Source: Arthrobacter nitrophenolicus (lineage in GTDB: Bacteria > Actinomycetota > Actinomycetes > Actinomycetales > Micrococcaceae). Taken from it: a stretch of 38,685 nt of DNA. A model generated the notes under the pieces. The model ran no database searches and was not told the DNA's origin. It worked only from the letters and a program-made list of their open reading frames with translations. The position numbers and the translations under genes were made by a program. The DNA is taken from assembly GCF_000332815.1 (NCBI RefSeq), contig NZ_AOFD01000043.1, forward strand, positions 1 to 38,685. Reading direction: 5' to 3'. Positions 17,990-27,800 of the stretch are shown in pieces. Each line of letters opens with the position of its first letter. Positions within the stretch are counted from its first letter, which is position 1.

Positions 17990-18957
17990 TCAGGAGCGTG
18001 CCCGGACGGCCTCGCTGAGTTCCAGCCCGCTGCGGTACTCCACGGGCTTCCCGGAGACGGGGTCCACGAATTGGATGACACGGGCCAGGAGCTGGAGGGG
18101 CCTGGCGTAGTCGTCCGGGGCCTTGTCCAGCAGGTCCGGGTAGAAGGCGTCGTTGACGATTCCCAGTCCCAGGGACGCCATGTGCACCCGCAGCTGGTGC
18201 GTCTTGCCGGTGTGCGGTTCCAGCCGGTACCTGGCGAGCCGGCCGCCGCCCGTGGTGCCCGGAGCACCCGCCGCAGGGCCGCCGTCGAACGTTTCCAACC
18301 GCTCAATCCGCGTCTCGGCGTTGGGTTCGCCCTCAATAACCTCCGCGAGGAGGTAGCTGCGGGACTTGGTCATGCGGTTGCGGACCACCACTGGAAAGTC
18401 GACGGCGGGATGCCCGGGAGCAGGCTCGGCGGCGGACACGCACTCGTATTCCTTCTGGACCTGCCGCTTCTCGAAGAGCACCTGGTACCTGCCGCGGGTC
18501 TGCGGATTGGTGGAGAACAGCAGCACCCCGGCGGTCATCCGGTCCAGCCGGTGCATGGGAATGAGGTCCGGCAGGCCAAGCTGGTTGCGCAGCCGCACCA
18601 GGGCCGACTCCTGGATGTAGGTGCCGCCGGGGGTGGTGGGCAGGAAGTGGGGCTTGTCCACCACCAGCAGGTGCTCGTCCTGGTACAGGATGCCGATGTC
18701 CACGGGAATCCGGGTCTCCGGCGGGAGCGTGCGGTAGTACCAGATGAAGGTGTGGTCCTGCAAGGGGGTGCCGCGGTGCAGCGGAACACCTCCCTCGCCG
18801 ACAATCTCGCCGGCGTCGAACCGGTTCTCGATGCCTGCGGGTCGATGTGGCCCCACCGGTGCATCATGTAGTCCATTGCGGTCTCCCAGGGACCCTCCTC
18901 GGGGAGACGCAGGCGGGTGGCGTTGACGCCGTCGCGCACGGGGAGGGGGGATTGCAT
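17990..18957 (-). pseudogene. RluA-family pseudouridine synthase, frame broken by one base
   Basis: The protein should isomerise uridine to pseudouridine in rRNA or tRNA. The catalytic Asp139 is in the family motif PMHRLDRMTAGVLLF. It also has ILYQDEHLLVVDKPHFLPTT and the C-terminal PHTGKTHQLRVHMASLGLGI. The N-terminal frame (MQSPLPVRDGVNATRLRLP to HIDPQ) runs out of register near 18833-18836. Restoring one G there joins HIDPQ to GIENRFDAGEIVGEGG and yields 322 residues. The ATG at 18957 is preferred; a GTG immediately precedes it. Its target nucleotide cannot be predicted. It is divergent from the ArsR-type regulator. Confidence 0.86.
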
Positions 18958-19004
18958 CACCGGTCCATTCTACTTTGCGGGGCCAGGCCCCCTGGCGCTT
19001 CCGA

Positions 19005-19047
19005 CGACAAAAAAATTCTTGACAATAAAATTTGTCGGTTGCAGGAT
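19005..19047 (+). promoter_or_regulatory. Promoter with GACAA half-sites for the ArsR-SRPBCC operon
   Basis: TTGACA at 19019-19024 is a perfect -35. CAGGAT at 19042-19047 is a possible -10 with a 17-base spacer. Overlapping it, CGACAAA at 19005-19011 and TTTGTCG at 19031-19037 form an inverted repeat, and another GACAA lies at 19021-19025. Three half-sites on the promoter suggest autoregulation by the adjacent ArsR-type protein. Start of transcription would fall near the ATG, so a very short leader is possible. Confidence 0.6.
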
Positions 19048-19053
19048 GGAACC

Positions 19054-19669
<616 letters not shown>

Positions 19670-19677
<8 letters not shown>

Positions 19678-20362
19678 CAACCGCAACTTCGAGATCGTCT
19701 ACGACACCGAACTGCCCGGCACACCGGAGCGGGTGTGGGAGGCCGTCACCACGGGAACCCCGGCATGGATGTTTCCCACGGACCAGTGGCCGGACGTCAA
19801 GACGGTGAACGAATACCCCACCCATCTCGTGTCCCGGATGGACGGCCCCGACGGCTGGTTCAACCAGCTGGAGCATGTCCTGGAACCGCTCGACGGCGGG
19901 CGCGCCCGGCTGCACTATGTCCACAGCGGCATCTTCGCGGACAACTGGGACGAGCAGTACGACGGCGCCAGCCGCCACACGGAGTTCTACCTGCATACGC
20001 TGGGCCAGTACCTGCGGCACTTCGACGGCAAGCCGGTGGTTTTCACCGATATCCAGGGGCCGGCCGCGTCCCAGGTCCCGGACGGGTTCGAGCGGCTCCG
20101 GAAGGCGCTGGGTGTTGAGTCCGCACGGCAGGGTTCCGCCGTGGATGTGGAGCTCGACGGCGTGGGGCGGCTCACGGGCGAAGTGGACTTCGCGAACGAG
20201 CACTTCCTGGGCCTCCGCACCGCCGACGCGATGTACCGGTTCTTCGGCCGCAACGTCTGGGGCGCCCCCGTGGGGATGACCGTCCACGACTTCAGCGGAG
20301 CGGGGGACCCGGAGACCACCGCCAAGGCATGGAGCGGCTTCCTGGAGCGCGTGTACGCCTGA
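19670..20362 (+). CDS. SRPBCC domain protein, ArsR-coupled
   Basis: The 230-residue product begins FEIVYDTELPGTPERVWEAV and continues with TGTPAWMFPTDQWP, the start of an AHSA1-type SRPBCC domain (about residues 8-145). The C-terminal part (SAVDVELDGVGRLTGEVDFA; LGLRTADAMYRFFGRN) may be a diverged second half. The ligand is unknown. The start ATG overlaps the regulator stop (ATGACTGA), and GGAG lies upstream within the regulator gene. The two genes form a clear operon, so this protein probably acts on or responds to the regulator's signal. A nested inverted repeat follows its stop. Confidence 0.83.
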
Positions 20363-20400
20363 GTTGTCCTCGCTGGCCGACGCGCTAAACCGTGTTCGAC

Positions 20401-20451
20401 GCGCACATTACCTGACGCGCCAATATTTGGCCTGCATCAGGTAATGTGCGC
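20401..20451. repeat. Nested inverted repeat between SRPBCC and TetR genes
   Basis: GCGCACATTACCTGA at 20401-20415 is perfectly complementary to 20437-20451. Inside the 21-base loop, GCCAA and TTGGC form a second small stem around TAT. GACGCGC occurs three times in the element and its left flank. The two flanking genes converge on it, so a bidirectional terminator is plausible. A dispersed palindromic repeat is the other reading. Confidence 0.75.
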
Positions 20452-20487
20452 AGCGCGGGCGGATTTCCGGGTCGAAAAGTGGGCTGC

Positions 20488-21061
20488 TCAGGCGGCCCAG
20501 CCGCGGCCAATGGCGTCGAGGGCCAGGCGGTAGACGTCCTCCCAGGGAGCGTCCGGCGGGCCCATCTGGTCCAGTTCCAGGCTCATCAGCCCGTGGACCT
20601 GTGCCCAGATGGCCACGGCCACCAGCTCCGCGGGTGCCGGACGCAGCGTGCCCGCGGCCTGCGCTGCGGAGACTGCCCCGATCAGCGGGTCCATCGCCCC
20701 GGCCGCGGCTTCCGGACTGGGCTTGCAGTCGGCGTAGGCCGCCATGCTCCGCCGAACATCAGCCGGTACAGCGCAGGATGTTCCAGTGCCCAGGTCCGGT
20801 AGCGATGCCAAGCCCCTGGAGGCCTCCGTGGGCCGCCTGCTCCTGGGACTCGCGGAAGGACCGGAATCCGTAGTCCATGACAGCGGTCAGCAGCTGGGAC
20901 TTTCCGCCGAACAGCGCGTACACCGCGGTGGTGGAAGTGCCCGCGGCGGCTGCCACGTCGCGGAGGGTTACGCGCGCCGGGCCCTCACGGTCCACGAGGC
21001 CGGCAGTCACTTCCAGCAGTTGCTGTTTGAGGGAATCGTCATGCATCACGGGCCTTGCCAT
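20488..21061 (-). pseudogene. TetR family regulator with two one-base frame breaks
   Basis: The N-terminal helix-turn-helix (VTLRDVAAAAGTSTTAVYAL, then FGGKSQLL) is typical of TetR repressors. Reading then drops through three frames. HRYRTWALEHPALYRLMFGG is recovered after restoring one base at 20807-20811. MAAYADCKPSPEA and the rest to GRGWAA follow after a second at 20745-20748. The total length fits 191 residues, normal for the family, with a C-terminal ligand domain. It diverges from the DUF4188 gene, with two overlapping palindromic sites between them, so it probably represses that gene and itself. The inducer is unknown. Two losses in one short gene point to consensus error. Confidence 0.82.
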
Positions 21062-21075
21062 GGAACCGATTGTCT

Positions 21076-21103
21076 CATAACGTTGTTACATAACAGTGTT
21101 ATG
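21076..21103. promoter_or_regulatory. Tandem TetR operator in the tetR / DUF4188 gap
   Basis: CATAACAGTGTTATG at 21089-21103 is a perfect 6+3+6 palindrome. It is preceded at 21076-21090 by an overlapping imperfect copy, CATAACGTTGTTACA. The two sites repeat with a 13-base period. ATAAC-n3-GTTAT is a common TetR-family operator shape. The pair lies 15 bases before the TetR start and 51 before the DUF4188 start, so one regulator could control both directions. Confidence 0.72.
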
Positions 21104-21153
21104 AAACGTGGCCGGGCGTGAAATGCCCTGCGTTTCCCCACGAAGGAGCCCCC

Positions 21154-21678
21154 ATGGCACAGGAAGTCTTCCCGGGCCGGTATACCGCCGACCCCGCCCG
21201 TGATTCCGTCACCGTGTTCCTGATCGGCATGCGGGCCAACCGCTGGTGGAAGATCCGGGCCGTGGCAAAGGTCGCCTCGGCGATGCCGCCGATGCTCCGG
21301 CACCTGGCGTCGGACCCGGGGTCCGGGATGCTTGGTTTTGAGCAGTGGCTGGGGCGGACCACGGTACTGCTCAGCTACTGGGAGAGCCCGGAGCATCTAC
21401 GGAAGTTCGCGGCTGACCGGGAGGCCCCGCACCTGGAACCCTGGCGGCGTTTTATGAAGGAGATGGCTGGACGCGGCGACGTGGGCGTCTGGCACGAAAC
21501 CTACCAGGTGCCCGCCGGCGGGATCGAGGCGGTCTACAGCGGCATGCCGCTGTTCGGGCTGGCCAAAGCCACCAGCCATGTTCCCATCGGGCCCGGAACC
21601 AATACCGCAAAGCAGCGGATGGGCCGGGCTGCCATGCGGAATGGCAAGGCGTCTGACCGGGCGGCAGCAGGAGCCTAA
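21154..21678 (+). CDS. DUF4188 domain-containing protein
   Basis: The 174-residue product matches DUF4188: FPGRYTADPARDSVTVFLIG, then MRANRWWKI, a helical stretch with MPPMLRHLASDPGSGMLGFE, and SYWESPEHLRKFAADREAPH. The pattern resembles dimeric alpha-beta barrel monooxygenase-like proteins, but no activity is established. AAGGAG lies six bases before the ATG. It is divergent from the TetR gene and likely under its control, which would fit a detoxification or stress role. Confidence 0.86.
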   Translation: MAQEVFPGRYTADPARDSVTVFLIGMRANRWWKIRAVAKVASAMPPMLRHLASDPGSGMLGFEQWLGRTTVLLSYWESPEHLRKFAADREAPHLEPWRRFMKEMAGRGDVGVWHETYQVPAGGIEAVYSGMPLFGLAKATSHVPIGPGTNTAKQRMGRAAMRNGKASDRAAAGA

Positions 21679-21704
21679 CCGCTGCGTGCCTCCCCGGATG
21701 GCAC

Positions 21705-21738
21705 CAACTGTCGCTATGGGCGCCCACAACGGCAGTTG
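21705..21738. repeat. 34-base near-palindrome between DUF4188 and MocR genes
   Basis: The 17-base half CAACTGTCGCTATGGGC pairs with the following 17 bases, with three mismatches and one G-T pair. Its centre, TGGGCGCCCA, is itself a perfect palindrome. The two genes converge on it. It could terminate transcription both ways, though it lacks a loop and a T-run, or belong to a repeat family. Confidence 0.65.
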
Positions 21739-21760
21739 ACGCTGACTGGTTGTGTGGCGC

Positions 21761-23274
21761 TCAGGCAATCGCCACCGCGGGGGCAGTGGTGAGGGTGCGC
21801 CGGAGCTGGGGAGCGGCATTGAGCTTGTCCTGGGCGGCCCGCAGTGCCAGCACCGAGGTTTCCAGCTGCTCGGGCGGCAGGGTGAAGGGCACCCGAAGGA
21901 ACCGTTCGAACGCTCCGCCGATCCCGAACCGCGGCCCGGCCGCCAGTCGGATACCGAACTCGGGCGCCAGTACTGTCAACGCGGTGCTGGATGGTGCCGG
22001 CAACCGGCACCATACGGACAGCCCGCCGGCGGGCACGGGGGTCTGCCAGTCAGGCAGATGCCCGCGCAGCAGTTCAAGCAGCGCCGCCCTGTTGGTCCGC
22101 AGCGTCGCCAGCCGCGCGGGGAGCGGTTCGTCAAGGGCCCGGACCAGGTGCGCGGCCGCGAGCTGCTCCATGACCGGCCCGCCCAGGTCAACGGTGGTGC
22201 GGGCAGCGGCCAGCCGCCCGATCATGCTTCGGAAGCCCGGATCCAGCCGGTCCGCAGGCCGCCCCAGTGCGATTTGCTGAGTGAACCGATGGTGACCACG
22301 TGGGGGCTGAAACCGGCCAGCGGGGTGGTGGCGACGCCGTCGAGGTTCAATTCGCGCAGCGTCTCATCCGCCACCAGGACCGTTCCGGCGGCAGCGGCTG
22401 CACGGACCAGCCGCCGGCGCTGGGCATCGGGCATGGCCATGCCGGTGGGGTTGTGGAAGTCCGGCACCATGTACGCGAGCTTGGGGCGCTGCTGGGCGAG
22501 GGCGGTTTCCAGCGCCGGCAGGTCCCAGCCGCCGTGGGCAAAGGCGACGGGAACAGGCCGGCACCGGGCGGCCCGGATCGCGTCCAGGGCGTTGGGGTAG
22601 CTGGGGTGTTCCACCAGGACCCGGTCCTGCCGGTCCGCCAGGGTGCGGAGCACAATGGTCAGTGCGTGCTGGGCGCCCGACGTGACCATCACCTGCCCCG
22701 CATGCGTGGGCACGCCGGCGGCCGTGTACCTGTCAGCGATCGCCTGGCGGAGCGGAAGCAGGCCGATGGCGTCGTAGCCGAAGCCCGGCAGCAGGGCCGG
22801 AAGTTCGGTGAGCGCGGCGGCGAAGGCACGGTGTACGAGTTCGCCGCTGGCCGGAAGGGCCGAGTACGCCAGGTCCAGGATCCCTTCGGGCGCTGCCAGG
22901 CCCGGAGCGGACATGGCCCCGGCCCCTGTCCAGCCCTGCCCTGTGCCACCGGCTTCCTTGGCCTTGGCAGGGCCGAAAATCGCTGGCCCGAACGGGTTCA
23001 GGTCGGGGATCCGGGTCCTGCCGCGGCTGCCCTGCCCGCTGCTGAGGAACCCCTGTTCCCGGAGGCTCGTGTATGCGGCCGTGACGGTGGTCCGGCTGAC
23101 GCCCAGTGCCGCGGAAAGGGCGCGCTCGCTGGGCAGAGCGGTTTCCAGGGGCACCCTGCCGTCCAGGATGAGCAACCGGACCACATCTGCCAGTTCCCGG
23201 TATGCCGGGCCGGCCCCGCGGTTCCAGGGGCCCAAGAGACGGGAGAGTGCTGCAGCGTTCAGGGAAGGGGCCAT
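21761..23274 (-). pseudogene. MocR-type GntR/aminotransferase regulator, frame broken by one base
   Basis: MocR regulators join a GntR winged helix to a PLP-binding aminotransferase-like domain. The helix-turn-helix is at residues about 24-85 (LPSERALSAALGVSRTTVTA). A linker of about 40 residues follows, then the fold-type I domain with SGAQHALTIVL, VEHPSYPN, PDFHNPTGM and the PLP lysine at about 334 in SLSKSHWGGLRTGW. The frame stops at 22222. Restoring one base at 22225-22227 joins WIRASE to MIGRLAAARTTVDLGGPVME and gives 504 residues. The ATG at 23274 has no Shine-Dalgarno and may be leaderless. The divergent neighbour is yczE, a known partner of one MocR subgroup. Confidence 0.86.
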
Positions 23275-23275
23275 G

Positions 23276-23316
23276 TAGCCAGTGTTTCAAACTGGCTATG
23301 TAATCAAAAGCCAGTT
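23276..23316. promoter_or_regulatory. Three-half-site operator between mocR and yczE
   Basis: TAGCCAGT at 23276-23283 and ACTGGCTA at 23291-23298 form an 8-base inverted repeat with a seven-base spacer. A third half-site, AGCCAGTT, follows in direct orientation at 23309-23316. A mix of direct and inverted sites is typical for MocR regulators. The block begins two bases from the MocR start, so binding should block its own expression. TGTAAT at 23299-23304 may be a -10 for yczE. Confidence 0.7.
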
Positions 23317-23335
23317 GAGTGGGAGGGTTGTTCCC

Positions 23336-23956
23336 ATGATGACCCGCAGATTGATCCAGCTCTTCACCGGCCTCGCCATGTACGGCATTTCCCTCGCCAT
23401 GTTCATCCGGGCCGGGCTTGGCCTGGACCCGTGGGACGTCTTCCACCAGGGCCTGGCGAACCGGACCGGGATGAGCATCGGCCTGGTGGTCATCATCGTG
23501 AGCTTCCTGGTGCTCCTGCTGTGGATCCCCCTGAGGCAGTGGCCCGGCTTCGGAACCCTGTGCAACGCCATCCTGGTGGGCGTTTTCGCCGACATTGGAC
23601 TGGCCCTGATTCCTGCCGTGTCCCAGCTCTTCGGCCAGGTGGCGATGCTCGCCGGCGCAGTCCTGCTCAACGGCATCGCCTCCGCCTGCTACATCGGTGC
23701 CCGCTTTGGCCCCGGGGCCCGGGACGGGCTGATGACCGGCCTGGCCCGGCGCACCGGCTGGTCCGTCCGCCTGTCCCGCACACTGATCGAGGTGACAGTC
23801 CTGGCCATCGGTTGGGTGCTGGGCGGTTCGGTGGGCGTGGGAACTGTTGTCTACGCGCTGGCCATCGGACCCCTGGTGCAGCTGCTGCTGCCGCGGTTCA
23901 TGGTTCCGGCTGCGCTGCCGCAGACTGCCGGTGCTGCTCCTGCCACCGTTTCCTGA
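23336..23956 (+). CDS. YczE/YitT-like membrane protein
   Basis: The 206-residue product has about five membrane segments and the family pattern: LFTGLAMYGISLAMFIRAGL, then GLDPWDVFHQGLANRTGMSI, FGTLCNAILVG near residue 65, and a later GPGARDGLMTGLARRTGWSV. Function is not established; members are thought to be integral membrane transport or accessory proteins. GGGAGG lies nine bases before ATG 23336; a second ATG follows at once. The divergent MocR regulator and shared operator indicate direct control, possibly in response to a PLP-linked signal. Confidence 0.86.
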   Translation: MMTRRLIQLFTGLAMYGISLAMFIRAGLGLDPWDVFHQGLANRTGMSIGLVVIIVSFLVLLLWIPLRQWPGFGTLCNAILVGVFADIGLALIPAVSQLFGQVAMLAGAVLLNGIASACYIGARFGPGARDGLMTGLARRTGWSVRLSRTLIEVTVLAIGWVLGGSVGVGTVVYALAIGPLVQLLLPRFMVPAALPQTAGAAPATVS

Positions 23957-23974
23957 CCTCTTCCCGGGCGTGGA

Positions 23975-24805
23975 TTACACCGGTTCCGGCTGGCACCGCG
24001 GGCAGAAGTAGATATCGCGTTCCTCGTCCCCGTTCGGCTTGCCCAGCAGTCCGCGCCGGACTGGGGTCCCGCATTTCAGGCACGCCTGGTGCTCGCGGCG
24101 GTACACCCAGTAGCCCGGCCGGCCGGCCATCCGCCCCACGGGCATGCCGCGGGCGTTGAGGATGGTGACGCGGCGGCCGGGCCCGAGGTTTACCTCCAGC
24201 AGCTGCTTGGCGTCCGTCATCATGGTCCGTACGTCTGCCACCTCTGCTACGAGGGTGGCGGGGTGGACACCGGAGAGGAAGCAGGCCTCGCAGCGGTAGA
24301 TGTTGCCGATGCCGGCGAGGTTCCGCTGGTCCAGGAGAGCAACCCCCACCGGAACATCAGGCGCCGAGCGGATCCGCCGCTCTGCCTCGTCCAGGTCCCA
24401 GTCCGGACCCAGGAGGTCCGGGCCGAGGAACCCCACAATGGAGTCCTCGTTGTCGGTGGCCACCACTTCCACGATGCCCAGGGAAAAGCCGACGGCGTCC
24501 GCGGCCGCCGTGCGCAGGACACACCGGGCCGTGTAGCCGGGTTTCCGCCACTTGCCGCCCGGAGGATAGATCTGCCAGGTGCCCTCCATCTTCAGGTGCG
24601 AATGGATGGTGAGCCGCTTGCCGTCGGGCCCCGCCACCCGCATCAGGAGGTGCTTGCCCCGGGGTACCACTTCGGCCACCGTCCACCCGGCAAGGTTGAG
24701 GGTGGCGAACCGGGGGACACGGAAGTCGGAGGCCAGAAGGGTCTGCCCGGCCAGGGCCTTGTGCAGCTGGTTGGCTGCCCGCCAGACGGAATCACCCTCA
24801 GGCAC
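23975..24805 (-). CDS. nei: Fpg/Nei family DNA glycosylase (endonuclease VIII-like)
   Basis: This base-excision repair enzyme removes oxidised pyrimidines and nicks the abasic site. The 276-residue product starts MPEGDSVWRAA: after loss of Met the catalytic Pro2 and Glu3 are in place, as in the Nei branch. It also has IHSHLKMEGTWQ, a helix-two-turn-helix region with LLDQRNLAGIGNIYRCEACF, and a C-terminal zinc finger with Cys242, Cys245, Cys268 and Cys271. The start is GTG, with GAGGA six bases upstream. It overlaps the end of lhr by eight bases, the same lhr-nei pairing known in mycobacteria, which suggests joint use in repair. Confidence 0.93.
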   Translation of the reverse strand: MPEGDSVWRAANQLHKALAGQTLLASDFRVPRFATLNLAGWTVAEVVPRGKHLLMRVAGPDGKRLTIHSHLKMEGTWQIYPPGGKWRKPGYTARCVLRTAAADAVGFSLGIVEVVATDNEDSIVGFLGPDLLGPDWDLDEAERRIRSAPDVPVGVALLDQRNLAGIGNIYRCEACFLSGVHPATLVAEVADVRTMMTDAKQLLEVNLGPGRRVTILNARGMPVGRMAGRPGYWVYRREHQACLKCGTPVRRGLLGKPNGDEERDIYFCPRCQPEPV

Positions 24806-27800
24806 GGATCCTCAGCCCCTTCGGGGTGGAGTAGGCTCCGGCGGAACTGAGGGCGGCCGCCACCGGGGTGTCCAGGATGCCGTGCCCGTTGACCTTTTCC
24901 ATGATCAGCTTGTCCACCGCGCCACGGGTCACGACGCCCACCAAGGCGGCGCCGGCGGCGGACAGGACGGCGTCGTCGTCGCTGAAGGCCAGCAGGGTCT
25001 TGCCACCCCGTTCCACGTAGAGGACAAGTGCTCCGTCCACCAGGACCACCAGCGCCCCTGCCTTGCGGCCCGGGCGGTGGCCGGTTCCGGCGTCGTCCTG
25101 CAGGGCGGGCCAGGGAAGGGCCGCGCCGTAAGGGTTGGCGGGGTCCGTGGCGGCGAGTGCCAGGGCAACCGGATCCGGTGTGGCGAGCTGGGTGTCCTCG
25201 GCGTAGGAGCGCAGGCGGTCCACAGTGGCCGGCACGGCGAACTGGGCCGCCCCCAGATGCTCGATGAAGTAGCCCCGCCGGCAGCGCCCCGCTTCCTCCA
25301 GCCGTGCCAGCACCTTGTACATCAGGCCGAAACCCCCCAGGATCTGCTCGGCCATAACCGAGCCCCTGGTGACAACGCCGTAGCGGTCCAGCAGGAGCTC
25401 GGCGGTGGCGCGGGCGTGGATGGTGGGATCGAGCTCCGGCTCCGGCAGCGCGGACCAGCGCCCGGCTGCCAGGGGTGGAGTTGCTGCGGCACCTGAGCCG
25501 CCGTAGCGCCCGCCGGCAAGGCCCGGCGACCCCATCAGCCCGGTGCCGTGTGAACGCCCCAGCCTGCTGAGCCGTGGCGCCCTTGCCCGCGGTGCGCGTG
25601 CCACCTGCCGGTGCGCCGTATGGCCGCCGGCGATCAGCGCACGGACGGGGGCGAAGGTGTCCCCGGTGATGCGGCCGGCCCACGCCAGCTCCCAGAGGGC
25701 TGTCACCACCTCCTGGTCACTGAGCACCGAATCCATGCCGCCCGCGATGTCCGTCAGCTGGCGGAAGAAATAGCCGCCGCCGTTGGCCCGGAGGTGGTCC
25801 AGCAGGCGTTGCCCGGCGTCACCCGGCTGGTACTCCGGAGCGGGGCTCAGGGTGAGCTCCGCCGAGTCCGCAAGGTGCAGGCTGATCCAGCCGTCATTTC
25901 CCGGCAGGGCTCCGGCCCCGGACCACAGGACCTCCCCGGTGGCCATCAGCTCGTCCAGCATCGCCGGCTGGTAGTTGGACACCCGGCTGGCAAGGATGAG
26001 CGGCTCCCACGCGGACGCGGGGACAGGCACCCCCGAAAGCTGGTCAATGGCGGTAACGATGCCGTCCAGGCCGCGGAGCGACGGCTGGCCACGACCGCCG
26101 CCCGGAACGCGGACGTGCTGCCAGGCAGGAAGGAACCGACCGTAGGCGGCGGCGTCCACCGGTTCCACTTCGGCCCGCAGCGCCGCCAGCGAACGGCGGC
26201 GGAGCTTGCGCAGCACCTCGGCGTCGCACCATTCGCTGACGGCGGCATGCGGGAGTTCCGGTGCTGCCTGCCCAACCGGCGGCAGGTGCGCTGCCTCGGC
26301 CGGCGACAGCTCCTCTTCCTCATCTTCGCCCGCAACATCAAGGTCGTCATCGCCTGCAAGAACATCAACGGCAAGCTCGTCGTCTGCAGCCTCGTCGGTG
26401 CCGGACCCAAGCGGTCCGCCGTCGAATTCTTCGGCGCCGGCACCCTCGATGCCCGCAGGCATGACGGCACTGCCCGGCTGGGCTGCACTGCCGGGCGGGG
26501 CCGCGTTCGGCCGGAACTCGCCCTCCACTACCCGTCCGTCCGCGGCGAGCCGCTTGAGGGCGGTTCCCACCACCGCCACGCCGAGTCCCAGCCGCGCTGC
26601 CGCTTCACCGGCCGTGAACGGGCCGTGGGTCCGGGCATAACGCGAGACGAGATCCCCGAGGGGATCGGCTACCGGCTCGATGAAGGCCAGGGGAACGCCC
26701 ATGGGCAGCGGTACCCCGAGGGCATCCCGCAACCGGGCGGCGTCCTCGACGGCGGCGAACCGCTCCACCCCGCCGATGTTCACCTTGATGGCCCGGTTGG
26801 CGCGCTGCAGCGCTGCCAGGTGGGCTGTCGCGGATTCAATGCTGCCATGGGCTGCCTCGGGCGCAGGCCCGCCGCCGTCCAGTCCGGCCGCGAGCTCGGC
26901 CTCCGTTGGTTCAGCGTCACTATCTGCGGCAGCCGGGCCGACGGCGGCACTGTCCCCGGGCGCGTTGTCCTCACCCTGCAGCCTGGCCGCGACCTCGTCC
27001 GGCGTCAGCGGCCCGAGCAGCCGCAGCAGGTCCGCCACGCCCTCGAGCCCCCGTGCCCTCCGGTCCGGGGCCAGCCGCTGGAGCTCCCGCTCCGTGGCTT
27101 CAATGACCCTTGCATCCAGCAGTTCCCGCAGTTCCACGCGGCCCAGCAGCTCGTTGAGGAGCGTGGAGTCCAGGGCCAAAGCCGCGGCCCGACGTTCCGC
27201 GAGGGGTGAATCGCCCTCGTACAGGAACTGGGCCACATATCCGAACAGCAGGGACTTGGCGAACGGCGACGGCTGGGAGGTGGTGGTCTGCACGATCCGC
27301 AGTTCGCGCCGTTCCACGGAGGCGGCGATGTCCTTCAAGGCCGGGAGGTCGTAGACGTCCTGCAGGCACTCACGCACCGTTTCCAGCACGATGGGGAATG
27401 TGGGGTATTTCCGGGCGACGTCCAGCAACTGCGCGGAACGCTGCCTTTGCTGCCACAGCGGCTGCCGTTTCCCGGGCGTCTGGCGGGGGAGCAGGAGCGC
27501 CCGCGCAGCGCATTCCCGGAACCGCGACGCGAACAGCGCGCTGCCGCCCACCTCGGCCGTGACGATCTGTTCCAGCTCTTCGGGGTCGAAGAGGAACAGC
27601 TCCGCGCCCGGGGGCTCGTCCTCCATCATGGGCACGCGCAGGACAATGCCGTCGTCGGCCGCCATGGCGGAGCCGTCCAGCCCGTACCGCTGGTGCAGCC
27701 GCTGCCCCACGGCGAGGGCCCAGGGTGCGTGCACGGGCATGCCGAACGGGCTGTGCAGGATGACCCGCCAGTCGCCCAGCTCGTCATGGAACCGCTCAAC

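Noticed and set aside
25611..27209. 532-codon frame antisense to lhr
   Set aside because: It is low-complexity, lacks recognisable domains, and lies wholly opposite the coding sequence of lhr.
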